NCBI GenBank assembly: GCA_003151875.1
Contig: PLYW01000345.1
Span: 32,317 to 47,891 of the forward strand
Length of the DNA: 15,575 bases
Origin: Acidobacteriaceae bacterium
GTDB taxonomy: Bacteria > Acidobacteriota > Terriglobia > Terriglobales > Acidobacteriaceae
Direction: 5' to 3'
Below, piece by piece: positions 1-6,568 of the stretch; within the stretch, counting starts at the first letter, position 1; each line of letters opens with the position of its first letter. The translations under genes and the position numbers were made by a program. The notes under the pieces were generated by a model that worked only from the letters and a program-made list of their open reading frames with translations, had not been told where the DNA came from and did no database searches.

Positions 1-128
1 GCGCTATCGAATTGTTCCAGCCGGGTTAGCGCCCACATACGAAGCCGTCACTATACCGTAAAAGATGGCCCGATGGTGGCGCGGGTTGGCCTGCCGCCGA
101 TAAGAGATTTCTGCAGCGATGCTCTGAA
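1..128. other. Downstream flank, no supported gene
   Basis: This stretch lies downstream of the sigma-54 regulator on the minus strand. Plus-strand frame 1 is open from the window edge to a TGA ending at 141, which would overlap the regulator's 3' end. The roughly 46 encoded residues match no family I recognise. No hairpin followed by a T tract is visible, so I see no terminator for the regulator here. Confidence 0.5.
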
Positions 129-1496
129 TCAGGGTTGAATGCGCCCCGTTCCCGGGGGAATTTCGAACCGCTTCATTTTGTTGTAAAGCGAACTGCGGGG
201 AATTCCGAGGCGGTGAGCGGAGCGCTCGATGGAACCCCCCTCATCCTGCAAGACGAGATTGATGTAGGCGCACTCCATTTGCTTCAAAGTGCCTGTAGCG
301 CTGCGCAGCGGCGATTGCCCGGTGTGCATGGAATTCTGGAATTGCAGGTGCTGGGCAGTCAGGTGATTGTGCTCGGCAATCAGTACGGAGCGTTCCAGCA
401 CATTGCGCAGTTCGCGAATGTTGCCCGGCCAGGAGTACTGCTGCAAGGCATCCATAGCGGATTTGTCGGCCATCACCTCTTCCCGGCCACAGTCCTGCGA
501 CAGGCGGCTGAGAAAGTGCTGCACCAGCATGGGAATGTCTTCCGTACGTTGGCGAAGCGGTGGCACGCGGAGGAGAACCGTATTCACCCGGTAATAGAGG
601 TCCTCGCGAAACTTCTGCTGGTGAACAAGGTCCAGCAGTTCGCTATGAGTGGCGGAAATCAAACGAATGTCGACTACTCTGTCATGCACATCTCCCACGC
701 GGCGAAATCCCCGGCCTTCCAGCACCTTCAGCAGCTTGGGCTGGACCTGAAGGTCGATGTCGCCAATTTCGTCGAGGAACACGGTCCCGCGATCGGCCAC
801 TTCCAGCAGCCCCTGCTTGGCACTGACCGCACTGGTAAACGCGCCTTTGGCATGCCCGAACAGTTCGGACTCAAGCAGTTCGCGAGAAAGTCCGGCGCAA
901 TTCAAGTCGAGGAAGGCTTCTTCAGCCCGAGGCCCATGGCGATGCATCCAGTTGGCAAGCACGCCTTTGCCCGACCCGGTTTCGCCTTGCAGCAGGACGG
1001 GACTCTCGCTGTTGAGCACGCGCTTGGCCAGGGCTTCCAGTTGGCGAATGGCCGGGCTGCTTCCCAGGAATGGGTCCACGCATTCACGTTTCGCCCGCGA
1101 GATGGAGACCAGCGATGGCTGGCGATATCGCCGATTCGTCAGGGTCCGCAGCAACACGGCATGCAGGGCCGACAAGTCAACCGGTTTGACCATGAACTGT
1201 TCGGCTCCTTCCTGGATGGCACGAACCGCCAATTCCGGCGAATTCTGGCCGGTCAGAACTATGACGGGAATATTGGAGTCCACGTTCCTGACCCGCTGCA
1301 AAAGCTGAAGAGCATCACCATTGGGAAAGGAGAAGTCGAGGATGGCCGCGTCAGGACGGAACTTCTCAAACTGCATTTGTGCGTCGTGACTGTTCGCGGC
1401 TTCGGCGACGATATGGCCTTGCGCAATAAGGAAGTTGCAGATTCCTGAACGGATAACGGGATCAACGGCGATGACCAGAATCTTGTTTGTGCTCAA
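129..1496 (-). CDS. NtrC-type sigma-54-dependent response regulator with atypical receiver
   Basis: This is a transcription activator of the NtrC class, 455 residues from the start chosen here. Domains in order are a receiver (about 5-120), a sigma-54 AAA+ domain (about 145-375) and a Fis-type helix-turn-helix (about 423-446). The AAA+ domain shows Walker A GETGSGKG (171-178), Walker B VFLDEIG (239-245), arginine-finger candidates R297 and R303, and WPGNIREL (356-363). The receiver keeps phospho-acceptor D54, T82 and K104, but the acidic pair at positions 10-11 is Ala-Val. The sigma-54 contact loop reads GAFTSA (218-223). I chose TTG at 1496: AGGTGAG lies just upstream at 1500-1506, and this start puts D54/T82/K104 at the usual family positions. 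A GTG at 1547 would add 17 residues and has only a weak ribosome site. No histidine kinase is nearby. The position next to the polysaccharide operon suggests, but does not prove, that it controls that operon. Confidence 0.93.
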   Translation of the reverse strand: MSTNKILVIAVDPVIRSGICNFLIAQGHIVAEAANSHDAQMQFEKFRPDAAILDFSFPNGDALQLLQRVRNVDSNIPVIVLTGQNSPELAVRAIQEGAEQFMVKPVDLSALHAVLLRTLTNRRYRQPSLVSISRAKRECVDPFLGSSPAIRQLEALAKRVLNSESPVLLQGETGSGKGVLANWMHRHGPRAEEAFLDLNCAGLSRELLESELFGHAKGAFTSAVSAKQGLLEVADRGTVFLDEIGDIDLQVQPKLLKVLEGRGFRRVGDVHDRVVDIRLISATHSELLDLVHQQKFREDLYYRVNTVLLRVPPLRQRTEDIPMLVQHFLSRLSQDCGREEVMADKSAMDALQQYSWPGNIRELRNVLERSVLIAEHNHLTAQHLQFQNSMHTGQSPLRSATGTLKQMECAYINLVLQDEGGSIERSAHRLGIPRSSLYNKMKRFEIPPGTGRIQP

Positions 1497-1499
1497 GCA

Positions 1500-1506
1500 C
1501 TCACCT
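1500..1506 (-). promoter_or_regulatory. Ribosome binding site favouring TTG start at 1496
   Basis: On the minus strand AGGTGAG is followed by three bases and then the TTG at 1496. No comparable site precedes the alternative GTG at 1547. This decides the start in favour of the shorter protein. Confidence 0.5.
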
Positions 1507-1663
1507 GCCTTGCTGACACGTATAGGTGCTCGAGGGTCTGGTGTCACAAGATGATGAGGGTCTCAGTGCAAGCTGGGGAGTGAAACAGCTACCACATCGA
1601 TATCGGTCGGTTGCCTGTGCCGGCTATAATCAAGTCGCCCACCGGACGGCAGGCGTCACAAGT

Positions 1664-1680
1664 TGCCATATTCTGCCCAA
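1664..1680 (-). promoter_or_regulatory. Candidate sigma-54 (-24/-12) promoter
   Basis: The minus strand reads TTGGGCAGAATATGGCA. It has GG and GC dinucleotides separated by exactly 10 bases, as sigma-54 promoters require, and TTGG at the -24 end. The middle of the -24 box departs from TTGGCACG, and the -12 box is TGGCA rather than TTGCA. Initiation would fall near 1653, giving a leader of about 150 bases before the TTG at 1496. If real, the sigma-54 activator could control its own gene. This is a consensus match by eye only. Confidence 0.35.
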
Positions 1681-1694
1681 TTCTTATTTCTGGC

Positions 1695-1710
1695 TGTGAC
1701 GGCGGTCACA
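1695..1710. promoter_or_regulatory. CRP/FNR-type palindrome TGTGA-N6-TCACA
   Basis: TGTGACGGCGGTCACA is a perfect inverted repeat with the half-sites and six-base spacing of the CRP-family operator. It sits about 200 bases upstream of the regulator's TTG start and 14 bases upstream of the -24 element, which is the position of an upstream activator or repressor site. A further TGTGACG copy on the minus strand ends near 1660. The protein that binds it is not identifiable from this window. Confidence 0.45.
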
Positions 1711-1728
1711 CATGAATGGGCCATACGC

Positions 1729-1758
1729 AAAAAAGCGGACCTGCCTGGCAGGCCCGCT
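1729..1758 (-). terminator. Intrinsic terminator of the polysaccharide operon
   Basis: Read on the minus strand, the stem AGCGGGCCTGC is followed by a three-base loop CAG and GCAGGTCCGCT, then TTTTTT. All 11 stem positions pair, one as G-U, and the T tract follows directly. On the plus strand the G-U becomes an A-C mismatch and no T tract follows, so the element works only for minus-strand transcripts. It begins about 100 bases after the stop codon of the CpsF-type gene and separates the operon from the sigma-54 regulator. Confidence 0.9.
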
Positions 1759-1860
1759 CGAAGTACAGCAGCTTGGAGATCATGCTCTTCTTATGGCTAC
1801 ATCGCTCAGAATCCGGCTATCGGGTTAGTTTTAGGATTGTCCCGGGCAGCCTGTCACCAG

Positions 1861-2652
1861 CTAGCATTCGTCGATATCAAACCTCCTGAGGCCCGAGAGC
1901 TGAAGGCCAATGTCCCACAGGAATTTCGGGTTGTTGGTCAAATAGCGCCGCCAGAGCCGGCGTGGCTCTTTGACCAAACGATCCAGCCACTGCAAGCCGC
2001 AGCGCTTCACCCAGCCGGGAGCGTCGGTGAGGAGCCCCGCGTGGATGTCGAATGCAGCCCCGATACCGATCATCAAGGAAGCGTCGATGCGGTCGGCATA
2101 TCGGGCCATGAAACGTTCCTGCTTGGGGGTGCTCAAGCCGATCCAGACGATATCGGGACGTGCCTGGTTGACCATGGCGATCATTCGATCCTCTTCAGGT
2201 GGCGTTAGCGGACGGAACGGCGGCGTGTAAGTGCCTACGATATTGATGGTGGGGACCATTAGCTCAAGCTGTTGTTTAAGTCGCAACGCGACCCCGGCTT
2301 TTCCGCCATAAAGAAAGTGGCGAGACCCGGACCGCGCCGTCATTTTGCACATTTCCAGCATGTAGTCGGGACCGTACACGCGGCGCATGGTTCGGTGGCC
2401 CTGCAGCCGCCCCACCCAGACCGTCGGCATGCCGTCGGGGGCGCACAGGAACGAGCGGTTCAGTATGGCGCGCAGAGTGTCATCCCGTTGCGCTTCCATG
2501 ATTCCATGAACGCCGGTGAGGCAGACGTAACCCTTGCCCTGCTCTCGCAGCAAGCGCTCCGACAGTTGCAGTGCCTCCGCCATATTGATGGCGCTGACGC
2601 CCACCCCAAGCACGTTCGCTCGGGGCGGCCGGGCATGATCAGGCGGAGGCAT
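1861..2652 (-). CDS. WecG/TagA/CpsF family glycosyltransferase
   Basis: A 263-residue GT26-family enzyme. Members transfer a sugar such as ManNAc, ManNAcA or glucose to an undecaprenyl-diphosphate-linked sugar on the inner face of the cytoplasmic membrane, usually as the second step of repeat-unit assembly. Family blocks run the whole length: NVLGVGVS (13-20), APDGMPTVW (71-79, with D73 at the expected catalytic aspartate), RVYGPDYM (91-98), PKQERFM (176-182), GIGAAFDIHAG (196-206) and the C-terminal APGWVKRCGLQWLDRL block (211-226) that helps membrane contact. The length is normal for the family. The ATG overlaps the end of the epimerase gene by 14 bases, so translation is probably coupled. 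It is the last gene of the operon, followed by a terminator. The sugar donor cannot be told from the sequence. Confidence 0.93.
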   Translation of the reverse strand: MPPPDHARPPRANVLGVGVSAINMAEALQLSERLLREQGKGYVCLTGVHGIMEAQRDDTLRAILNRSFLCAPDGMPTVWVGRLQGHRTMRRVYGPDYMLEMCKMTARSGSRHFLYGGKAGVALRLKQQLELMVPTINIVGTYTPPFRPLTPPEEDRMIAMVNQARPDIVWIGLSTPKQERFMARYADRIDASLMIGIGAAFDIHAGLLTDAPGWVKRCGLQWLDRLVKEPRRLWRRYLTNNPKFLWDIGLQLSGLRRFDIDEC

Positions 2653-3640
2653 AAGCCAGCGCTTCGGCCAGGCGACCGGACTTTTGTAATTCTTTTTCGA
2701 TCCAGTGATAGGTCACATCCAGGCCCTCGAGGAGCCGCGTCTTGGGCTCCCAGCGCAGCACATTACGAAGGCGCGAGTTATCGCTGTTGCGCCCGCGAAC
2801 GCCTTGGGGCCGGCTGAGATCGTGGCGCTTGGTCAGGCGTTTTCCGGCAATCGCACACACCAAATCCACCAACTCATTGACGCTGACTAATTCCTCGGTG
2901 CCCAGATTTAGCGGTTCGCGGTGGTCACTGGCCATCAAACGCAGCAGTCCCTCGACGCAATCAGAGATGTACATAAAGGAGCGAGTCTGTTCGCCATCAC
3001 CCCAAACATCGATGTATCCCTTATCATCCGCAAGCGCGACCTTGCGGGAGATGGCGGCGGGCGCCTTTTCCTTGCCGCCCTCATAGGTGCCTAGCGGGCC
3101 GTAAACGTTGTGGAAGCGAACCACCCGAGTCTCAAACCCAAAATCGTGCAGGTAATAGCGGCACAGTTTCTCGGTGAAGAGTTTCTCCCATCCGTAGCCT
3201 TCCTCAGGATCGGCGGGATGAGCATCCTCTTCCTTCAATGGGGTGACATTCGCGTCGTTCTGCTTGTACCCGGCATAGACGCAAGCGGACGACGAAAAGA
3301 GGAAGCGCTGGATGCCGTTTAGACGCGCTGCCTCCAACATGTGAGCATTGATGAGTATGTTGTTGCGGGCGATGTCGGCGAGTTTTGCCGTGATGTAGCC
3401 GATGCCGCCCATGTCGGCAGCGAGATTATAGACCTGCGTCATGTGACTGGTGGCTTGGAGAGCGTTGTTCCACAAGCGGAGATCGAGCAGTTCGAACTCA
3501 TCGGCCGCGCTGGGCTCGAATTCCGGCTCCTTGATGTCGATGCCGCGGACCCAGTAACCGTCGGCCTTGAGCCGCTTAACCAGATGGTGACCAATGAAGC
3601 CACCGGCTCCGGTGACTAGCACGCGAGTTGCTGATTTCAT
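2639..3640 (-). CDS. gme: GDP-mannose 3,5-epimerase (extended SDR family)
   Basis: This NAD-dependent enzyme converts GDP-D-mannose to GDP-L-galactose and GDP-L-gulose in the cytosol. The 333-residue protein has the Rossmann motif GAGGFIG (11-17) and then a chain of blocks that I recall from plant GME: YNLAADMGG (71-79), SSSACVY (116-122), YGWEK (149-153), RFHNVYGPLGTYEGG (175-189), EKAPAA (191-196) and VRGRNSDN (281-288). C120, Y149, K153 and K192 fall where plant GME has its catalytic Cys, Tyr, Lys and Lys. I chose ATG at 3640 because AAGGGG lies eight bases upstream and the Rossmann fold starts directly after it. An in-frame extension to 3829 exists, but it would overlap the previous gene and adds no domain. 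It would feed an L-galactose- or L-gulose-containing polymer. A generic NDP-sugar epimerase/dehydratase is the alternative, but the SSAC and RGRNSDN signatures argue for GME. Confidence 0.85.
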   Translation of the reverse strand: MKSATRVLVTGAGGFIGHHLVKRLKADGYWVRGIDIKEPEFEPSAADEFELLDLRLWNNALQATSHMTQVYNLAADMGGIGYITAKLADIARNNILINAHMLEAARLNGIQRFLFSSSACVYAGYKQNDANVTPLKEEDAHPADPEEGYGWEKLFTEKLCRYYLHDFGFETRVVRFHNVYGPLGTYEGGKEKAPAAISRKVALADDKGYIDVWGDGEQTRSFMYISDCVEGLLRLMASDHREPLNLGTEELVSVNELVDLVCAIAGKRLTKRHDLSRPQGVRGRNSDNSRLRNVLRWEPKTRLLEGLDVTYHWIEKELQKSGRLAEALAYASA

Positions 3641-3738
3641 GTGAGGCGCCCCTTCGGTAGTACCGGTGAAGGTAGGAATCAGGAAATTGTTAATTCCGGC
3701 CAGAAAATGGTTGGTTAGGGACAGGGTTTGCGATGGAT
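3641..3738. other. 98-base gap, the largest inside the operon
   Basis: All other junctions in the operon overlap or are separated by at most three bases. This gap follows the small exported protein and precedes the epimerase. I see no T-tract terminator and no clear -35/-10 pair in it, only the epimerase ribosome site and its possible hairpin. The epimerase may therefore be translated independently of the upstream genes. Confidence 0.5.
3649..3672 (-). promoter_or_regulatory. Shine-Dalgarno of the epimerase, inside a possible hairpin
   Basis: On the minus strand AAGGGG (3649-3654) lies eight bases before the ATG at 3640 and decides that start. The sequence just upstream can fold back: CGGT pairs with ACCG across a three-base ACT loop, and CCTT pairs with AAGG after a three-base bulge (3651-3672). 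This would cover part of the ribosome site. The ribosome site is well supported. The hairpin is short and may be chance. Confidence 0.5.
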
Positions 3739-4548
3739 TCAGCGCATGGCTTCCAAGGACTTCCGGTAGGACTGAGTTGGGTTGTGTCGGCTGGCGGAGG
3801 CCCGCTGTTGCCGGACCTTCGTTCTGCATTCCAATTCAGAGAGGTACAGCTCGCTGCAGTCTTTCAAATAGATTTCCTGCTGACGCCGCGTCTTGCGCAG
3901 GCCTGTAAGGTTGCTGCGATGAACTCGCGTGCGGTCCAGGTTTTCCTGCACGGTCGAATTCAGTGGCGGGCGCTTCAAGGCTGTGCCGGCAGAGCCGGGC
4001 GTGTCGGAACCGTGAATTGACTGACGGTGTCGGCTTGATGAAAGCAGTGGAAATTGTCCTCTGGGCACAGATGCGTTTTGGGTGCGACCCATGCGACCTG
4101 GACCCCAGTTGGAAGCGGAAAGTGGAACGGTGGTGAAACCGCGGTGCTTGGCGCGGCCGCCGTTGAGCGGCGTAGGGGTTACGGCTTGTGTCTGGACGAA
4201 TGCCTCGTCCTCCCCGTTTACATTTGGAGCAATGATGCGTAATGGCATCAGGCCAGGATCGTTGAGGCCGTTCTGCGTGTCGGCGTTGAGCCGGCGATCA
4301 ACCGTTGCGTCGACCGAGGCGTTTATCGCCCCCAAGTTCGACGGACCCGGAGCGTTAGCGGTTGAGGTGACGGAGTTTTGCGTGAGCTGTGCCCGACGCC
4401 GGTTGGCAACTTGCATGGCGGTTTGGCCTGTGGCAAACTCCGCCATCGAGCAGACGATCAGCAGTACGAGAACAGCCCCATCAAAGAGTCGCACGACCGC
4501 ACGGATTGGACGAAGTTGGGTCATCTGAGTTGTTCTTGCTGGCGGCAT
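3739..4548 (-). CDS. Exported low-complexity protein of unknown function
   Basis: I do not recognise this 269-residue protein. The N-terminus has basic residues (R13, R16, R20), a hydrophobic stretch (about 24-36) and then small residues around 36-42. This looks like a signal peptide or an N-terminal membrane anchor. The remainder is polar and basic, rich in Asn, Thr, Pro, Ser and Arg, with no apparent enzyme motif, and looks largely disordered. Near the C-terminus two cysteines lie 11 residues apart in a Leu/Glu-rich segment (DCSELYLSELEC), the only part that looks helical. Its ATG shares one base with the stop codon of the preceding glycosyltransferase (TGATG), which suggests translational coupling. 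An ATG at 4524 is an alternative start that keeps the signal. Its place inside the operon suggests a periplasmic or cell-surface role in polymer handling, but that is inference only. Confidence 0.75.
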   Translation of the reverse strand: MPPARTTQMTQLRPIRAVVRLFDGAVLVLLIVCSMAEFATGQTAMQVANRRRAQLTQNSVTSTANAPGPSNLGAINASVDATVDRRLNADTQNGLNDPGLMPLRIIAPNVNGEDEAFVQTQAVTPTPLNGGRAKHRGFTTVPLSASNWGPGRMGRTQNASVPRGQFPLLSSSRHRQSIHGSDTPGSAGTALKRPPLNSTVQENLDRTRVHRSNLTGLRKTRRQQEIYLKDCSELYLSELECRTKVRQQRASASRHNPTQSYRKSLEAMR

Positions 4549-5726
4549 CAGTTGCGCACGACCGAGCGATAGACGTTGATTAACGACTCGTAGTTTTTTT
4601 CGGCGGTGAAGTTCTCCAGATACAGTTGCCGCGCCGCCGAGCCCATTGCCTCCATTTCAGCGGGATGGTTCCAAGCCCAATTCACTTTGCTGGCCAAGTC
4701 GTCCGCTTTCTGAAGATCGAAGAGCAGACCTGTTTTGTCTTCGATAACCAGCTCCGGCACTCCGCCGATGCGCGCAGCGATCGCCGGCACGCCGGATGCT
4801 GCCGCCTCGATCAGCACCATGCCGAAGGGCTCATACCAGCGGCTGGGAAAAATCAGAAGTCGTGCGTCCTTCATTTGTGCCTGAGTGTCCCCCGCGCTCA
4901 TGCGACCCAGTAGCCTGATGTGCGAGCTGCCTGAGCGTCGAAGCATCTGTGATGCATCGTCATACAGGGGACCATCGCCGACCACGACCAGCGGGATGTC
5001 TGGGAGGTGTAGCCATGTCTGAATCATTTCGAGAATGCCCTTTTCCGGGCTCAGCCTGCCGACGAAGAGAGCGTAGTTTCCGGGAGAGGAACGCTGCCTG
5101 GGATCGTGGGACAGGAAGTTGGGCTTCACATGGATCTTTTTGTCGGGCAAACCAAGGTCGACGAACAAGTTGCGACTGAACTGAGTCAGAGCGAGATATG
5201 CATTGACCGAGGAGGTCCAGGTTCCCCGAAGGCAGTGGAATTCGAGCATCATAGCGACTGTCGCGGTTGCGAGCCGCGAACTCCGGTAGCACCCCCGCGT
5301 GACGGCATGAGCCAGGCTACGCGCGCAGTCTTGGCAAACCTGCCCATTGCGAAAGAAAGTGCCCGCCGGACAGAACAACCGGTAGTTGTGCAGCGTCTGC
5401 ACGACCGGTACTCCGGCCGATTGGCAGGCGTAATACGCCGCCGGACTGACTTGCGGCAGAAGATTATGGCAGTGCACGATGTCGGGCCGTTCTTTCTCGA
5501 TGAGCGTCCGGATTGTCGAATACGCGGTTCGGTTCCATGTGGTGGTCACGAACAGGGCAGCTTTCTCGAGAGGCGAACAGTTTGCGAGCGTCGCATTATT
5601 TGGCGTGAATTGCAGAACGCGATGTCCGGCCCGCCGCAGCAAGTCCACCTCGGCCCGCACCACGACGTCTTCGCCGCCCGGTTGCTGGTACTCGTTGTGG
5701 ATTACAAGCACGCTAAGCTTGCGCAT
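4548..5726 (-). CDS. GT4 family glycosyltransferase with N-terminal-domain Cys motif
   Basis: A 392-residue retaining glycosyltransferase of the GT-B fold, expected to act at the inner membrane on the growing repeat unit. The N-terminal domain starts with VLVIHNEYQQPGGED (7-21), the acceptor-side glycine loop. The C-terminal domain shows FVGRLSPEKG (221-230), VVVGDGPL (247-254) and EPFGMVLIE (299-307), the EX7E donor-binding motif with both glutamates intact. Between the two, four cysteines (C119, C131, C134, C146) follow a CPAG...CxxC...GC pattern. It could bind a metal or form a structural loop. The gene starts 25 bases inside the end of the GT2 gene, with GAAGG about 10 bases before the ATG. 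Donor and linkage cannot be predicted. Confidence 0.92.
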   Translation of the reverse strand: MRKLSVLVIHNEYQQPGGEDVVVRAEVDLLRRAGHRVLQFTPNNATLANCSPLEKAALFVTTTWNRTAYSTIRTLIEKERPDIVHCHNLLPQVSPAAYYACQSAGVPVVQTLHNYRLFCPAGTFFRNGQVCQDCARSLAHAVTRGCYRSSRLATATVAMMLEFHCLRGTWTSSVNAYLALTQFSRNLFVDLGLPDKKIHVKPNFLSHDPRQRSSPGNYALFVGRLSPEKGILEMIQTWLHLPDIPLVVVGDGPLYDDASQMLRRSGSSHIRLLGRMSAGDTQAQMKDARLLIFPSRWYEPFGMVLIEAAASGVPAIAARIGGVPELVIEDKTGLLFDLQKADDLASKVNWAWNHPAEMEAMGSAARQLYLENFTAEKNYESLINVYRSVVRN

Positions 5727-6565
5727 GTTTCAGAGCCTTCTGCCACACATTGCCAGCGCGTATCGCGGCCAAGCAGCTCGCGCACGCGCAGCTCGCGAGC
5801 GATGTTTCCGCTGGCGATCTTTCGCCACACGCGCTTGACGCGATGTACATCGGCGAGAAGCTTCAGCGTCGAAGACGAATACTGACGCTCGCCGAAGCTG
5901 CGCTGCACCTGGCGGCGTTCCTGCGCACGGCGGTTCACCTGCTTGAGGCTGACGTTGCACCCATGCCAGCGGAAGGCTGCGATGAACCGCGGCACGTAGT
6001 GAAACTTGCCTCCCGCGTGGGCCAGCCGGGCGAAGTATTCAAAGTCCATGCATACCCGGTAGTCGCAGTCGAGCAGTAACCCTGAGTCGATGACGCGCCG
6101 GCGCATGAACGTCGAAGTCGAAGGAATGTAGCAGCCGAAATACATCAGGATGGCCGGATCGAAGTCATGCTCGACCTTCGAGCGCACGATTTTTCCCGTG
6201 CGATCGACAAATATGCAGTCGCCATAGATGACGTCGGCCTCGGGGTGATCTCGCGCCGCCCGAGCGATTGTTTCCAGTCCGCCGGGAAGGTAGTAGTCGT
6301 CAGCGTTGAGCCAGCCCACCAGGTCTCCGCTGGCGCGGAGAAAGCCTTTGTTGATGGCGTCCGACTGTCCCTGGTCGGGCTCCGAAATCCATTGCACCTG
6401 GGGAAAGCGGTCCAGGATCTCGAGGGTGTTGTCGGTGGAAGCGCAGTCTATAACAATGTGCTCCACGCGCGGTCCCTGCTGGCGAGCCACGCTCAGCAGC
6501 GCGTCTTCGAGGAACTCAGCGCTGTTGTAAGAGGGGGTGATGACCGAGAGAGTTGGAATTGGCAT
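5702..6565 (-). CDS. GT2 family glycosyltransferase
   Basis: A 287-residue inverting glycosyltransferase with the GT-A fold, probably adding one sugar to the lipid-linked repeat unit in the cytoplasm. It opens with SVITPSYNSAEFLEDAL (7-23). The nucleotide-binding aspartates are in VIDCASTDNT (38-47), where Cys-Ala replaces the more usual Gly-Gly/Gly-Ser after the Asp. The metal-binding DXD-type motif is NADD (87-90), and the catalytic-base region is MDFEYF (173-178). The last 90 residues are Arg-rich without a membrane segment, so this is not a processive synthase. It starts three bases after the stop codon of the Wzy-like gene. Confidence 0.93.
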   Translation of the reverse strand: MPIPTLSVITPSYNSAEFLEDALLSVARQQGPRVEHIVIDCASTDNTLEILDRFPQVQWISEPDQGQSDAINKGFLRASGDLVGWLNADDYYLPGGLETIARAARDHPEADVIYGDCIFVDRTGKIVRSKVEHDFDPAILMYFGCYIPSTSTFMRRRVIDSGLLLDCDYRVCMDFEYFARLAHAGGKFHYVPRFIAAFRWHGCNVSLKQVNRRAQERRQVQRSFGERQYSSSTLKLLADVHRVKRVWRKIASGNIARELRVRELLGRDTRWQCVAEGSETCASLACL

Positions 6566-6568
6566 ATT

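Larger units (their letters stand above)
1497..1860. other. Intergenic regulatory region between operon end and sigma-54 regulator
   Basis: About 360 bases separate the last operon gene from the regulator. From high to low coordinates they hold an intrinsic terminator (1729-1758), a CRP-type palindrome (1695-1710) and a -24/-12-like element (1664-1680), then a leader of more than 100 bases. The octamer CTTGTGAC occurs twice on the minus strand, at 1655-1662 and 1543-1550, and its TGTGAC core recurs in the palindrome. I see nothing convincing in 1759-1860. I see no supported protein gene in the region, although open frames from neighbouring antisense stretches run into it. Confidence 0.6.

Noticed and set aside
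135..1448. A 437-codon open frame on the plus strand across the sigma-54 regulator
   Set aside because: It lies antisense to a gene with complete sigma-54 activator motifs. Its own translation shows no recognisable domain, and long antisense frames are common in GC-rich coding DNA.
1625..1630. TATAAT hexamer on the plus strand
   Set aside because: No -35-like hexamer lies at 16-18 bases upstream (the nearest TTGCCT is only 8 bases away), and no plus-strand gene follows.
1663..2208. A 181-codon plus-strand open frame starting in the intergenic region
   Set aside because: Most of it is antisense to the CpsF-type glycosyltransferase, it runs through the minus-strand terminator, and it matches no family I recognise.
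3641..3829. In-frame 63-residue N-terminal extension of the epimerase
   Set aside because: It would overlap the preceding gene by 91 bases, has no domain content and lies before a good ribosome site and an ATG placed just ahead of the Rossmann fold.
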